Positions 12,990 to 26,399 of a stretch of DNA of 64,000 bases are shown one piece after another. The notes under the pieces were generated by a model, which saw only the letters and a program-made list of their open reading frames with translations, searched no databases and was not told where the DNA came from. The stretch lies in assembly GCA_030490835.1 (NCBI GenBank), contig CM059975.1, positions 37,852,133 to 37,916,132 of the forward strand, written 5' to 3'. Position 1 is the stretch's first letter, and every line of letters begins with the position of its first letter. Origin of the DNA: Annona cherimola. Taxonomy: Eukaryota > Streptophyta > Magnoliopsida > Magnoliales > Annonaceae. A program made the translations under genes and the position numbers.

Positions 12990-15188
12990 TAGTCTTGAAG
13001 TTCTTTGTATCCATCTATTTAATCGTGCAAGCTGTCATCAGTTAAGATAACCCAACCCATACAATAATATAATTTAGACCTATGCGTGTATGTGAAAGCA
13101 TAAAAATGTTGACTTCGTTGCGGTGGCTGCAAGCATGTTTATGGTTAGTTGTCTCGTCCAATCATCCACGTCTGTTAGAAGGTGGCAAGTTCATGGTGAT
13201 ATCTTTTTATTGTTTTCAACCATAAATTTCACGTTGTATTACCACCTAGTTTTAATTATTTTTTATTATAAAAAATTTAATTATCTTTTCTATTTGTTAT
13301 TGTTTGTATCCATGTCAATCTAAATTTAAAATATTTACCTCCAAAATTAATGCAAACTTGTTGCATCTATTTGCATTTGTGTCAACTCCATTAGCATCCA
13401 CGCATCATAATGGTTCAAATAGTTAAAATATTTTTAGGAAAGCAAGCCTTCCTATCTCCTTGTCCGAGAGATACTGTTCGCCATGCATGTATTATTTTCA
13501 ATATATGATATATAAAGGCCTTCGCTCCTATGCAAATGGTTTACAATTTGTATCTCTTGGGTTTTTGCATTTTTAAATATATTTTCTTTTTTATAATATT
13601 GAATATATCTACATAGATCCAATTCAGACGTCATATTGCTCACAATAAATAATTGCGTAACATAAATCATTTTAATTAGATTTTTGTATGGTTCGTAGCA
13701 AATGCAAGCGCATGTGCCTCTTGAAATAATATTTTTGTAAGATCATACATTATAAAAGTTTTCAATAAATTAAGTTCACTTTTCACATTTAGTGTCGATT
13801 TGGCGAAATGTAAAAAATATTCATTTCTTCCTACTTAACTTTTGACATGATTCTTCATTTTAAAAAAAAAAACTTCTGATATGATTTTATTTTTTCGATG
13901 AGAATTTTTGATATTATTTGATATCTTGACCCACCGAATTGCCTTATTTTTCGGTATTTCTTCCACATTCCTTCATTTGGTTGTATAAATAAAAATAGAA
14001 AAAAAAAAAACCTAGGCGTACAAGTTGCAACTGGTGCATGGTAAAAAATCCGGATATAAAATTATATTACAAAATACATCATACGTTACATAACATATAT
14101 CCTCGAAAAATAATCTATAGTAAAATGTAATTATCTATAATTAAATAATTGATAACAAAAAAGTTTAAAATACAAAAAATTAATTTTCAAAATATTAAGT
14201 TCGGGGCCTAATGCATCCTTCGTTGCTACGACCCACATATTTTGACACTTGTTTGACGTATCTCGACACCCATTTCCAATTCCAGTTCCATGACATAACA
14301 GTGAACTACTTGGCCCATAGCATAAGCAGAACCGAATGGGTGTATCTCCTCTAGCTTGTCATTTGCCACGATGAAAGCGACATTGGCTTTTATCTACATT
14401 CGCGAGCCATCTGATAGGTTAATAACCATCACTTATACTTCAATTCTTGACAAAAACTACAAGGTATCATCGACAAAACCGCTTAACAGCCTGCAGAAGA
14501 TCGGATCTAATCATAAGATCGAGTGATGACTGCCTCGACTAAAGGTTCCACGAAGATTTCACTACAATGGCTATATAAAGCAGCTGTGAAGATGAAAAAA
14601 CCATTACAAGAGATCCTACATTATGCGAAACTTTTTTACGAAGTTTAGTATTTTTTTTTTGTCATAAAAAACTTTTTTTAACGACATAATTAATTGTTGT
14701 CATTAAAAGCTAACTTGTAACGACAATAACATAATGAGTATTGCAAAAAAATAATCTTTCAATAATTAAAATTGTCACTAAAAATATGCTTTTTAATGAC
14801 AAATTTAAAGAAAAGTTAAGAAAAACCTTTCATGACATTATAGTGAAAGTTAATGCAAAATTTTACGTTGCTAAAAATCTATTTTCCTGTCGTGAAGGAG
14901 CTCCCAAGTTTAGTTCTTCACTTGTATCTGTCTTCATGCAGCTATCTCATCTTTTTTCTTAAAAAAAATCTGTTTTAGCATCCCTTGAGGCCTCTTTGTT
15001 GTACATCTTTTGAACAACAATGGTCACCCTTTTTCCCTAGTTTTTTTTCGTAAGACAAAATCTCTCCAGACTTTCTTTTCCACCTAAATTCTCGTATATT
15101 TGTATATTTTCTTTTTATTGCAGTTGAAGAATGCTCATTCATAAAGAAGCCTGATACCAAACATTTTCGATCATCAAAAGTTACTCAC

Positions 15189-15468
15189 GGTGTGTTTGGA
15201 AAGTGGTAAAATTTTTAGATGAAAAGTTTTTCACGTAAAATTACTTAAAATGAGAGAAAATGACATGATAGATTAGGAGTAATAATGAGATATAAAGAGA
15301 ATAAAGTTAAAATAAATAAGTTAGTTGTATGGGTAGTTGAATAGAAATGATTGACAAATATGGTAGTTCGTATAAGAAGAGATGAAGAAATAATAAAAAA
15401 ATAAGATAATTGTGGAGAATAAAATGTTTTAAATTGAAAAGATTTTCAGAAAAACAAATACGTTTTTA
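15189..15468 (-). repeat. MITE family 'GTGTTTG', copy A
   Basis: About 280 bp, AT-rich, with GTGTGTTTGG at one end and ACAAATACG at the other. The internal order (AAAGTT blocks, TTAGTTGTATGG, GAAATGATTGA, TTTTAAATTGAAAAG) is shared with copies at 17457, 36730, 50882, 51172 and 52529. No coding potential. Confidence 0.55.
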
Positions 15469-17456
15469 GTTTAAACAGATTTTAATTTGATACGTTCTAA
15501 ATTTTGTAATTTTCACAGAGATAGCATTGAAAATTAATATTAATTTATCTTACAATTGAAAAATAAAAGTACCATTAAAAATTTTTAGTTTAAAAATATT
15601 CATCACATTGAACAGATTAACCTGGTTTCCTTCAAAATTTATGCAAATTCACACCATAATTATTATCACAAATTAATTTGATGAAAAAACAACAATAAAA
15701 AGCTGTTTCAGTGAACTCTTGAAAAAATTGTTACTAGAATTTTAGTTTCTATTGAAATGTCGGTCATAAAATAAATAAGTAAAATATGTAAGTCAACAAT
15801 TAAAATTAAATAATGTCACGCTGCCAAATACTTCGTGAGGTGCATACATGGACTTGACTTCATTTGGTGGTGTCTACTAGCAAGTTGTATGTCTGCTTCT
15901 CAAATATCATGTGCCAGCCATAATATTGTCTTTTTCTTGTAATTAGGGTATCTCTATTCCCAGTCAAACCTTTTATATTTAGGTCAACGGATCCATTCCC
16001 AGCCAACATGTACAGTTAAGGCGCGTTGTTTTTGTTGCTAAAGCATATAAAAATTTCTTTGATTAATTAGCTTTCTATAAATTGTCCAATGGACAATTTG
16101 CTTTGGAGTCAGAATGTTAAAAAACAGGTACGCGCATTTCGTGTAGCCATGTTCATGCAAGTTGGCTCATGTGGTTTTATTATCTATTGATCATTAGACA
16201 AAACATCAGTAGACTTCCTAGACAAAACCCAAACCACGTACAATGGTTTGCTGCTTAATTGCTTTTAGTCGTCAACTCCCTTTTGAATATGCCCTCTTTA
16301 TATAATATGCAAGTGTTTTCAACGCCCACATGACCTCCTCCATATTGTCCGGATCCGATTAAAGATTGATGGATAGCTAAGGAAACAATTACGCGGAAAT
16401 TATCCCCAACAAAATTTATGTTTGTATAGGAACTTGTCAACATTTTTTTGGGTTTTTTTTATTGGTATTATATACACATGACATCTGATATTACAGACGC
16501 AGCTCATTCATAACTCTTGCACTCTGGAGAGACGCATTGTAAATACTCCTACATGCAGGAGGGACAATTGTAAAATATCCTTGTTATCAAGGGGAACACA
16601 ATACAACAAGGGAGATAAAATGCTCCCAAAACTGGCAGATAGCAGTACCAACGGCACTAAGCGCGTGTTGGCTTTTTTCGGGTTTTCATCCCCGGCTACT
16701 TATGTTGTCTGTGGTTTTGCTGAAATAGGAGGCATATGACTTTCCAACAAAGCATGTTAATGGGCGTTAAAAAATTTATTGCAATGAAAGATCACCCATA
16801 TGAATATATTTTTTTCTATTTTAAAATATCTATTATAATATTAAAAATAAAAATGTAAAAATATTTATCAACGGATATTTCAAAATCTGACCCACACAAA
16901 ATTAATCTATTTCATGTGCGCGATGTTTTAAAAACTAAATTTTTTATATTTCAAAAGCTTTTTCTTATAGTTTTTGCTTAATAAAAATATATATTTAATT
17001 TCAAGTTTGTGCAGGATTTCGGTGTTATTTAGGCTTATTTAATTTCATTTAATTTCACTTTTTTTTTGTTAATTTTTATTTTTATACCGTGTCTGTATAT
17101 ATATTTGTCTCGTGTTTTGCAAAAATGGTCACATTTATGAACTTGTTTTCAATAAATTTAAAGCCCATGACGCGACAACAACTTAAGCTTCATTGCGCCA
17201 CCGCCGGCCCTCGCTTCTACTAATACAGTGATACTCATGCGTCTCCCACGAAAATAATTTTTTTCTTGCTTCCTTTTTAGTCCTTTTAAAACTCAAATCA
17301 CAGACGCACGCACAAAACAAAGAAACAGCAAAAGCAGAGACCTTAATGTCGAACGGCAATTTCGATATATCATGCTATATTCCGTAGAAGCGCCAGTAAC
17401 TGAGTAAATGGAGAGGCCCTTCAAATTTTTTGCAGAAGTAAAAAAGTTTAGATTTA

Positions 17457-17747
17457 GAGTGTGTTGGGAAGTAATAAAAAAAATTTTTATTGAAAGAAAT
17501 AATAGAACTTCTGATCAAAAGTTTTTTTGTAAAAGTTTTTAAAATGAAAAAATGTAATATAATAGAGATAATAATGAGGAAAATAAAGTTAAAATATTTA
17601 GTTAGATGTATGGATAATTGCATAGAAATGATTGAAAAGAGAACAGTGATATATAGGAAAAAGTAAAAAAAGATTGAAAAGTAATGTAGTTACAGAAAAT
17701 AAAAAGTTTTAAATTGAAAAGTTTAAAGTATAAACAAACACCCCCTT
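17457..17747 (-). repeat. MITE family 'GTGTTTG', copy B
   Basis: About 290 bp, same orientation and core as copy A at 15189 (AATAAAGTTAAAATA, GAAATGATTGAAAAG, TTTTAAATTGAAAAG), closing with AACAAACACCCCCTT. No coding potential. Confidence 0.6.
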
Positions 17748-17767
17748 AGTGTGCTCTGCATTTCAAC

Positions 17768-18110
17768 CACTATAAGGAATTTGATTTTTGCAACTGAAAT
17801 TTTTGTTGTATAAAGTTAAATTTTGGTTGCAAATAAAAGATTTAGTCACCAATACTTTGTGGCATACATTCAACGATAACATGTAGTTTTGGTTGCTAAT
17901 ATTCCACGACATAAGTCGTTTGGCAACCTAAATCTTTTTAGTTGCCAAAGGTTTACTAGAAGCAAGGACACATTTCCTTGTCAATGGAAGCTAACATTCA
18001 AACTTGGAGACCATTGCTAATGGTGTTGATACATATCAAAGATTTTGTTGCTTATAATAAAAGTAAATTTTTTTGCTGCTAATCCGTTGCTAATGGCATT
18101 TCTTAAAATG
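17768..18110. mobile_element. CACTA-like MITE
   Basis: Begins CACTATAAGGAATTT and ends ATTTCTTAAAATG, a decayed inverted match. Flanked by AAC and AAT, a possible imperfect 3-bp duplication. The interior repeats GTTGC/TTGCTAAT-type words, as in the better preserved intronic copy at 41348-41713. The assignment rests on the ends only. Confidence 0.4.
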
Positions 18111-21100
18111 AATTTTATTATATTGAACTAAACTATTTGTGTATAACATGCTTTACATGAATTTTACAATAAGGCCCTACTTCTTTATAACTAGGTTTTC
18201 ATATATACCCTTTTAATTTTAAATTCTAAAATTTAATGAAAAATCTAACCTATTCATTATATTTAAAAAATTTGTTAAATTAGGGAACCAAGTTTCATCC
18301 ATATTACATATGTGCATAGGTCACATTTGCTAAAAAATATATATTTATGTGTAATTACAAAAAATGCTTAGATCCCTTTACATACATGGTAGAATGTAAT
18401 AATGCATTATAAGATTATTTATCTATATAATAATGATATTTTGAATGGTTTAGATGTTGAAAACACAACTTCAAAATTAATATTTTGGCATCAAGCTATT
18501 TTATTATATTGATGTTACATATTTATAGATAAGGCTCATGCATAGTAAGACCAAACACATGAAAGGATTTTAGCAATAATAGATGATGTTAAATACAATC
18601 AATAGAATAGATTTTTATCAATCCTCGGGATGTTGAAAATGAAAAATATTGCATAGAAGAGAGGTTTGTAAAAAAGCAAAGCCCATTTACAATGATAAAT
18701 AACATTTACATAGAATGAGAAAAAATTTGACATATTTTATGTAAGGTTTGTGATATTTTTAATATGATTTTAATGATGACTTGATGATGGATGATTATTA
18801 CATTGATGATTGTGATGCAATTCTTAATGGCGATGGTGATGTATGGTGTGTTTGATGAATGAGAATATATGGTTGTAATTATAGTTTGGTTAATGGACTA
18901 AGGTCACTTAACAAATTTTGAAAATCATTTGGATTTACATACTCTGAGGATCTTATTGTTTTCATGCAAGTTGTGCATTGTATACAGGGCATTATGTGGG
19001 TTGTCATGCTACTAATGGCATGGATTAATTCTAATGTTTGTATGGTTGATTTGAAATCTTTCAAGAAAATAAAAGTATTGTCAAGATCTTGGATAAAATA
19101 GTTGGATTATATCTTTTCCACCATTCCGTATTGATTGATTTCATTTTAATAACTTTTGTGATAGCTGACTCAGTTTAGTTTGCATGTTTTTGCAAGTACA
19201 AATATTTGTACTTGTTGTAATTTATCAAATTATTACAAAAATAAGTCTTTCTATAATTTCAACTTGGACATGATCATTTGGATGGTTTGGTGGTTTTGTA
19301 AATTATATAATTGATATATTTTATTGTAGGATGACTAAAATGCTATTTTGAAGCAGTTAAATGATATGACATGTTTTGTATTTGAAATTAGTGATGTGGT
19401 AGGTAAGGTGGATACAAAACTGTTGTGGCAAGTCAAAGCCATGTTTTATATTAAGAATGAATTCAACAATTGCTAAATTTTTGAATCATATATGTAGCTT
19501 CATTTGAAATGGGTATAGAAATGTATCGGTTTGAATTCTGATGAGGTGTTAATAGTTAAGAAAATAACACTTAGTGACTTAAATTTTAATTGTGCTAAGT
19601 GGCATTCATTGAGTAGTTCTAGCTTAAGTTTGAATTTGAAAATGGTAAGGTGTTTATGAAAGCTAAAACTTTGTGTATTTTGCATCATTTAGTAAGTATA
19701 GTTCATTTGCATCATTTTTAAGTTTTGTTAAAGTATGGTGTTCAATTTAAGGAATGTGTGCGTGCATTTGATTTAATTTTTATATTAGTTTAATAAATTT
19801 TTAATCTTGATATTAAAATAATCATGTTGCAAGTAACCATAAAAAATAGATAAATTTTGTTTCTGGAATTAACTAAAAAGCTGACTAGAAATGTATTTTT
19901 TTTTTATTGAAATTACTGAAGCTGATGAGAAACATCAGCAGTTTTATTGTTGAACTTCAATAATTTTGTTAACAAGGCTATCCAAGTCAAGAGTTGATTT
20001 CCAGATTTGTTACTTGTTTTTGTATGGGTAGTTGTTGACTCTTTATAATTGGTCGAGTATATTTAAAGTCTTTCTAGTAAAGAAAAATATTAATTGAAGA
20101 ACATGAAAGAAAGGACTTGAACTTGATTCATTCACTTGACTATCTTCTTAAAGCTAGAAAAGTAAATTCTATTTTAATGAAGTTCTAATTGAAGTGCTTC
20201 TAATTTGAAGATTTACATATAGTGCTATTGCTGAGAACTTCATTGTAACTTGTTAGTTGTCTTTTCTTCTTATTTTCATTTGTCTTATCTTGGTATGAGT
20301 TAAACATCAAGAGAAAGTAAATAAAAAATGGGTGAGAATTAGTTGATTACTTCATTTCCACCTGAAGCCGAAACAATCTAGAAGATAGTTTCGACGTAAA
20401 AGTGCATTGGTGTAATTGTTTTTCATTGTGAACTAGTGGAGTCTAAACATAGTAACCACTTAGGAAGTAGAGTACATCCGGTTTAGCCAAATCGCTATAA
20501 AAATTGTCCCTTGATCGTTGTTTCTACATTGTGTTTTGCATCAATTGTAATTGTTGAATTGTGGTAGAATTGTTGTGTTGGATTTTGGAAACACATATGT
20601 ATAATAATTATATATATGCTATTATAAAGAGTGACCCAATTTAAAGTGATCTCATGAGGTTTATCGTCCCCAATCATTTAATAATGTAGGAGTCTTTTAT
20701 GCTAAAAACTATATTGCTTAATTTCTAATTTATATTTTTATGATGAGCTAAATTAGAAATAAAAAAGATTTATGCTTATATAAATGGTTGTTTTCCTTGG
20801 GTTTATGTAAGAGAGTTTTTTTTTTTCTAATATCTCAACATTAGAAAAGAGAGAGCTTCCTTCTTCGGAAAGCTCTAGGCACGAATTTGGAAGACTAGGA
20901 ACTACAAAATTCAAGAACAACATTAGTTCATATGGATTCAAGTACACTTACACTTCTATTTTAGTGTACTTGGTGATTTAGCATAAAAGATCGTGGGGTG
21001 ATTATAATTTTAATTAATAAGGTTTCCTAATAAGTGGTATCAATGTCATCTTCATGTTGAATTATTAAGAAATACTTTCTCACTTTTGCTTTTTTTTCTT

Positions 21101-21474
21101 TTGGATGTTGGAATGTTGATATTTGGAATTATGTCATTTGAATATTATATGGACTATGTGAGCATGTTTTTTCTTTTCTATATCTATTCTTTTCCATTAG
21201 ACCATGTTTATACCTACGAATTAAGAAACAAGTTAATTTTCCATGGTTGTTCTCCACTATTACAATGTCATCCCATTGTCACTATCTTGATGCATTAAGG
21301 TCTATTAACCTATAATAATCTATTTCAAAAATCCATTCTAATATATTAAAAAATTTTAAATTAAAATTCAAATCATCAAATCCACAGTTTTTATTGTCAG
21401 GATCTCTCGCATCAGAAATCCACAAAATCATATGCATGAAATTTTTAGGTTGACCCTTGTAATGCACGAACCCA

Positions 21475-21606
21475 GAAAAGTGATCTCTACGCTTGTGGGC
21501 TTTAGCTCTCACTCTGGCATAATAGCTTAGTCACATAGTTTTAAATTGTGCTACATTATATTTAATTTGAGACCCACTTATAAATCTCTATGAACTCCCA
21601 CCCCTT
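21475..21606. repeat. Left member of a repeat pair flanking an old LTR
   Basis: AAAAGTGATC, then CACTCTGGC, CACATAGTTTTAAA, ATATTTAAT and ATAAA(T/G)C blocks, recurs in the same order at 23408-23560. The pair brackets the LTR at 21741-23385. Origin unknown; the second member ends in CGATGTGGGATTT, a motif common near plant LTR ends. Confidence 0.5.
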
Positions 21607-21740
21607 TTCGATTTAGCCTAGTTCATTCTCAAACCGTAATTTAACTCTATTCTTCTTCCTATAGCCCTAGCTTTCACTGACTCACCTCTCCAACTCTCCA
21701 AACCACATCTATTAGATGAGGTTAACTCATATACAACTTA

Positions 21741-23385
21741 TGTTTGTCCCGAATTTATGGAAAAATCCAAGAGGGAAGGGTGAATTTGGTTCTTAAAAAT
21801 ATTTTAGTGTATTAGTTGTAATCCCCTTGTGAACGAAGTCCTCTTGAATGAAAAACATGGAGAATGAGATAACAAGTAGAGCAAGCAAAACAAACACAAG
21901 AGATTATAGTGGTTCAGGACAACCCTCCTTACTCCACTCTTCCAAAAACCACCCCTGTGCCTTGGGTTCCACTATTCCAATAGAAATACAGTTAGAGTAC
22001 TTGCTCTCTTTTAGATTGCAACTCTAGAAGTCCTTTACAAATTTTTGTGCAAGTAGGCGACAGGTCACACTCCAACCATATACTACTTTCCCTTCACTTG
22101 GCCTTGGTCTCCAACACCAAACCAAGTGGAATCATAAATAGAAAGAATAAAAAATAAGGATCTACACTTTATAGATGTGTAAGCAGATTTTCAGCTCGTA
22201 AAAGAACTTGTAGAGTGAATGAATGGATGAACACCTGAGCACTTGTCGTCAAAGAGCAAAGTTTTTCTTTTAGATCTCCTTAGTGAGTACTTGAATACTA
22301 AAAAGTTGGAAGGTGAAGCTTAATCAATGTACTAGCTAACCCTCTCCCTTCCATTTGACAAGTATTAAATAGGAGAGGAGTAAATTCGAATATTCAGTGG
22401 TAGGTGACGCGCATTTAACGAGTCAACATTCAAATTTTTTCGACCGTTGTGATCCAAGTCTCATTCAGAGTCAACCCCGGGTGTGACTTTGCCCAAGTGG
22501 TAGACTGGAGTCAACTTGGGTTGCGACTTCGATCTTTAGCTCTTCAGTCACGTTCCATTTCAGGTCAACTTGATCTCAGACTTGACCCAAGTCACAGGTG
22601 AAGTCGACTTAGGTTTTGACTTCACTCTCTAATTAGCTCATTAGAACCTTGACACAATGGCAACTTGATCCTTTAGCATAGGTGCTCTTATTTCTTCATC
22701 TTTTAACTTCATAAGTCTTCATTTGTGCATATGAGTTTTTGAGCTTGGTGATGTCCATTTGAGCATTCTTGAATAAACATGTGTCTTAGATCCTAAGTCA
22801 TGTTAGAATGATGTTTCTTGAGTCAAACTTATCATCCTTGTGATTGAGACTTCATGATTTAATCTTCTTGTATCCAAGTTGAATGCTAGGGTCAACTTGG
22901 TTTACAACTTCGCTCAAGTCACGTATCTGAGTCTACTTCATATGCTACTTCACCTAAGTCGTATGTCAGAGTTGACTTGACTTTGTCAGATTCGACTTGA
23001 CTTTGTCAGATTTAGCTTCAAACCCTTGAAGATACTCTAAGTCGCTAACGAAGTCGACTTGGATTGTGACTTGACCCAAGTTGAATGCAAAGTTGACTTC
23101 GCATGCGACTTCACCTCCTCATGCGTCCGCAATTTCAGCGTTGTCAAGAAATAGTCACTTGAAGTTGATACTGGAGTCGACTTCGGTGTTGACTTCGATA
23201 TCAACTTGACCTAAGTCGATGTCTAAGTCAACTTGGTCTATGACTTAGCCTGAAATGCTTTGAAACTTGAATTTTTTTTAAGCCTTGATTCATCTTAAAA
23301 AACACATTAGTGCCTTAAATCTCTCAAATTGAGTTGTTAATAATCAAAACATGGATTATGTTTGATTTGTCATTCGTTTATAACA
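21741..23385 (-). repeat. Old solo LTR of family A
   Basis: 1645 bp, minus orientation, from a decayed TGTT start at the right to a GGGACAAACA-like end at the left. It keeps the CACCCTTCCCTCTTGG-type U5 end, the leader segment and the U3 arrays (22440-22620 and 22880-23250). Many GTCGAC cores are mutated to GTCAAC or GTTGAC. It is flanked by ACTTA (21736-21740) and ACTTG (23386-23390), a 4/5 target duplication, so a solo LTR from an old insertion. Confidence 0.75.
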
Positions 23386-23390
23386 ACTTG

Positions 23391-25429
23391 TAATACACTA
23401 ACCTAGAAAAGTGATCATCTACCTTTTGAGATTTCGGTCTTACAGTGTAATATTGTTCACTCTGGCTTAAAAGCTCAACCACATAGTTTTAAAACACGTC
23501 ACACCATATTTAATCTAAGACACATGTATAAAGCCCCAGGAACTCTCTCTTTTTTTCGATGTGGGATTTAATGATTGGCCGTTATAACCCTCTTTTTACT
23601 TTTTCCTTTTGTCGGAATTAAGAAAACCATAATTTAGTTAGCCATGTGCCTGTTAACTGCTGCCATTGTAATGGAAGACACTACCACTATAAAAGATGTC
23701 GTCTGCTGCCTCGCCAGAGTTGTGACTTGTTTTTGCAAAATTAATTTTAATGTTGGCATGGTGAGATGAAGTTTTTAATGGCTCTAATCTTCCAATTAGG
23801 ACGTTGACGATGAGATCAAAAAAAGGCTACAATATTGGGTTTTCTAGTTTAAGAACCCGTTTGGTGGCCCTGGTTTTGTTTCTGATGGGAGGTCAATAGT
23901 TTCTGGTCATGAGGTTAGTGACAACTTCATTATAGCAATTGTGGTGTTTGCCACAGCTATAGAAGGAAACAGAACTTTCAATTTTATACTTTGATGTGTT
24001 TTACCCATTGCTAGAATTAGTGTTGGCAAGGTGGATTCTTTCAATGGCTCAAATCTACTGTTTGTGTCAGAGACGTAGAACAACTGCGGTTGATAATGGC
24101 AAGTAGGGGTTTCATCTTTTTCTTATTTGGGGAAGGACTTTGGGAAATTGTGTGCATAAACCACTTGAGCAAATGCATTCTACATATGGATCGTATATGA
24201 AACTTTTGCAAACAAGCCCTTTGCCACCTCTCTTTGCAGCTTAGCCTTTAGCTTGCTCCCAAGCGTGGCAGGCTCCTACTCCTGGTGACCTAAGCCATAT
24301 GGCCAAGGAGGCGCTCAGTCTTGGCCCATACTAGAAATCATCAGCGATGAGCCCATGGGAGCCAATAGTAGCTAGTTCTGGTAGGACACATGGTGGCTTG
24401 TGAGTTGACCCAAGAGAACTTCATGTATGTTTTTATCCTGGTGTCCAATTTGGACAATCCAATAGTGGTTTTCTTTATTTTTAAACATTCTTAATCAAAT
24501 GGAAGGGTCTAATTTATCTAAAAAAGTCAAGAAATATGATTTTTTGTAAATTTTTGTATATATGCAATTAAATTAAATGGTTAATTTATTTGAATTTAGA
24601 AAACTATTTGTAAAGTTTTTATGCATTTATAATTTGTTGCCTTCTATTAATATGCATATTAACTTATTGTCATTAATATATGGAATTTAAGAATAAAATT
24701 CAATATTTTAAATTTTTTGTGATATAATGCTCAAATAATGGTTCAAGTATTTCTTATGGATGTTTAATATTTTAAAATGAATTAATTGAAATAATATGCT
24801 ACCAAAGGAGTCTACCTTGTGTAGGTCAATTTGTTTTTGAAATATTTAGATGGTTATGCATGATTAATTAATGTAGATATTAATTGGCCTAAAGAAAGAA
24901 TAATATTTGGTCTACTATTATGCACAGACATAGTAACAATTATTCTGTATTTTATATGAAAAATAAGTTGATCCAAAGAAAGACTTATTATTTGACAAGA
25001 TTTTATTGTCGATATTTGATTACTACACTAAAATTATATATGTGATTAATGCAGTATTGACTAGCCCAAAGAAAAGTTAACATTTGACGGAATTGCATAG
25101 ATACCTATGGTAATAAATAGGTGATAATTGTTAGGTATTTCATGTGAATAATAGTCAGTTCAAAGAAAATGCTTATTATTGGATAGGATTTTATTATCAA
25201 TATTTGGTTATTGCACTAACTACATGCAAGTTAATTTTCTGTTCAAGTATTAATGTTGTACCATGTATCTTATGGTAGGCCTACCATCATTTAGATTGTT
25301 AGAGTTTTATATGGAACTAATGTAAGCATGCTATTTTATTCATTTTTCAGTTAATTTATCTGCTTTTGCTGTATCTATCAATATCAACTCTACCTAGACA
25401 ATGATTACAATTAACTTTGAGTAATGAAA
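23391..25429. other. Intergenic region, decayed repeats
   Basis: 23408-23560 is the right member of the repeat pair that starts at 21475. A phrase like ATGGCTC(T/A)AATCT preceded by GTTGGCA(T/A)GGTG occurs near 23750-23800 and 24023-24060. 24840-25230 contains two or three decayed copies of a roughly 180-bp unit with CCAAAGAAA and GATTTTATT(G/A)TC, perhaps the leader of the copia remnant that follows. No gene seen. Confidence 0.45.
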
Positions 25430-26395
25430 AAAGAATGTTATGATCATTCTTGACTTTGTAGACCTAGACCCTACATTAAGGATTGAACAACTCACTACTC
25501 TTATGGTTGAAAGATTTAATGAGGAAAATAAAAATTTTAAGAAGCAAGATTGTTGAAATTGTACAAGTCTTAAAATCATAAAGCATGAAATTTTGAAAAC
25601 TTTCAGGGGTGTTCTATTCAAAATGGTAGCTAATGCCAAGATTTCTTTAAGAAAATTGAAAAGCTCTTTGTCAAAAATGATAAAGTTAGAACAAGTACAA
25701 TTCTAATTTCAATAAAGTATAAGGACAAAGAAAATATAAGGGAGTACATCATGAAGATTATCTTATCTTACTTCAAAACTAAAAGCATTAAGGTCAGAAC
25801 TATCTCAAAAATTTTTCATGCATTTAGTTTTAATTCATCTTTTAGCACAATTTAATCAGTTTAAAGTTAATTATAACTATCAAAGGATAAATATTCTCTT
25901 AATGAGCTTATTTCTTATTGTGTCAAGAAGAGAATTGGTTTAAGTAAGAAAAGATTAGGAGTACTTGATAAGTAACTTTAAGGACAAGAATAAGGATAAA
26001 GAAACTTTAAGTGGTCTAACACAAAAGAAACAACAACAGAAACTAGATAAGGAATTTGGCTATTACTTTTGGTAGACTGTGGGACACATGAAGAATGATT
26101 GCACCAAAATATTATGCTTAGCTTGCAAAGAAGGATATACTTCTTATTTTGGTTTATTCTGAAGTTAGTTCAATCTCAGCTTCGAGGCATGTTTTGTAGA
26201 TTAATTTGCTACTACTATTCATGTAAGCTGTCTATGTAGAGATATACAAGTTGTCGAAAGCTAAATCATATTGAAAAATTCATCTATAAAGGCAATGAAA
26301 AATCAATTGAAGTTAAGGCCAAATGGACATTTAGGTTATTATTAGTAACTCAATTTTATTTGGATTAAAAAGAGACATGTGGTATAGTCCTTAGA
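25430..26395 (+). pseudogene. Decayed copia gag-protease remnant of a different lineage
   Basis: Across several frames and stops the translation follows the widespread plant copia gag type. It opens with a DLDPTLRIEQ-like segment, then KDKENIREYIM, FNQFKVNYN, SLNELISYCV and a zinc-knuckle-like GHMKNDCTK. It ends with a gag-pre-integrase segment like TFRLLL...QFYLD*KETC near 26325-26390. No start codon, no intact frame, no recognisable integrase or RT. It stops abruptly at about 26395, where an opposite-strand family A fragment begins. Confidence 0.7.
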
Positions 26396-26399
26396 TGAA

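Larger units (their letters stand above)
12990..21735. other. Long gene-poor intergenic region with MITEs
   Basis: No gene can be supported. It contains two copies of a MITE family at 15189-15468 and 17457-17747, and a CACTA-like MITE at 17768-18110. A weak conserved-looking 66-codon minus-strand frame lies at about 14231-14428. 16500-17400 and 18110-21470 are AT-rich sequence with only short spurious frames. A palindrome lies at about 19192-19222 (AAGTACAAATATTTGTACTT). Confidence 0.55.

Noticed and set aside
14560..14600. TATATAAAG near 14571 as a gene promoter
   Set aside because: No coding region follows; it could be part of an old LTR.
14602..14895. Possible CACTA-like MITE (CATTACAAGAGAT ... 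TTTTCCTGTCGTG)
   Set aside because: The ends match poorly and I saw no target duplication.
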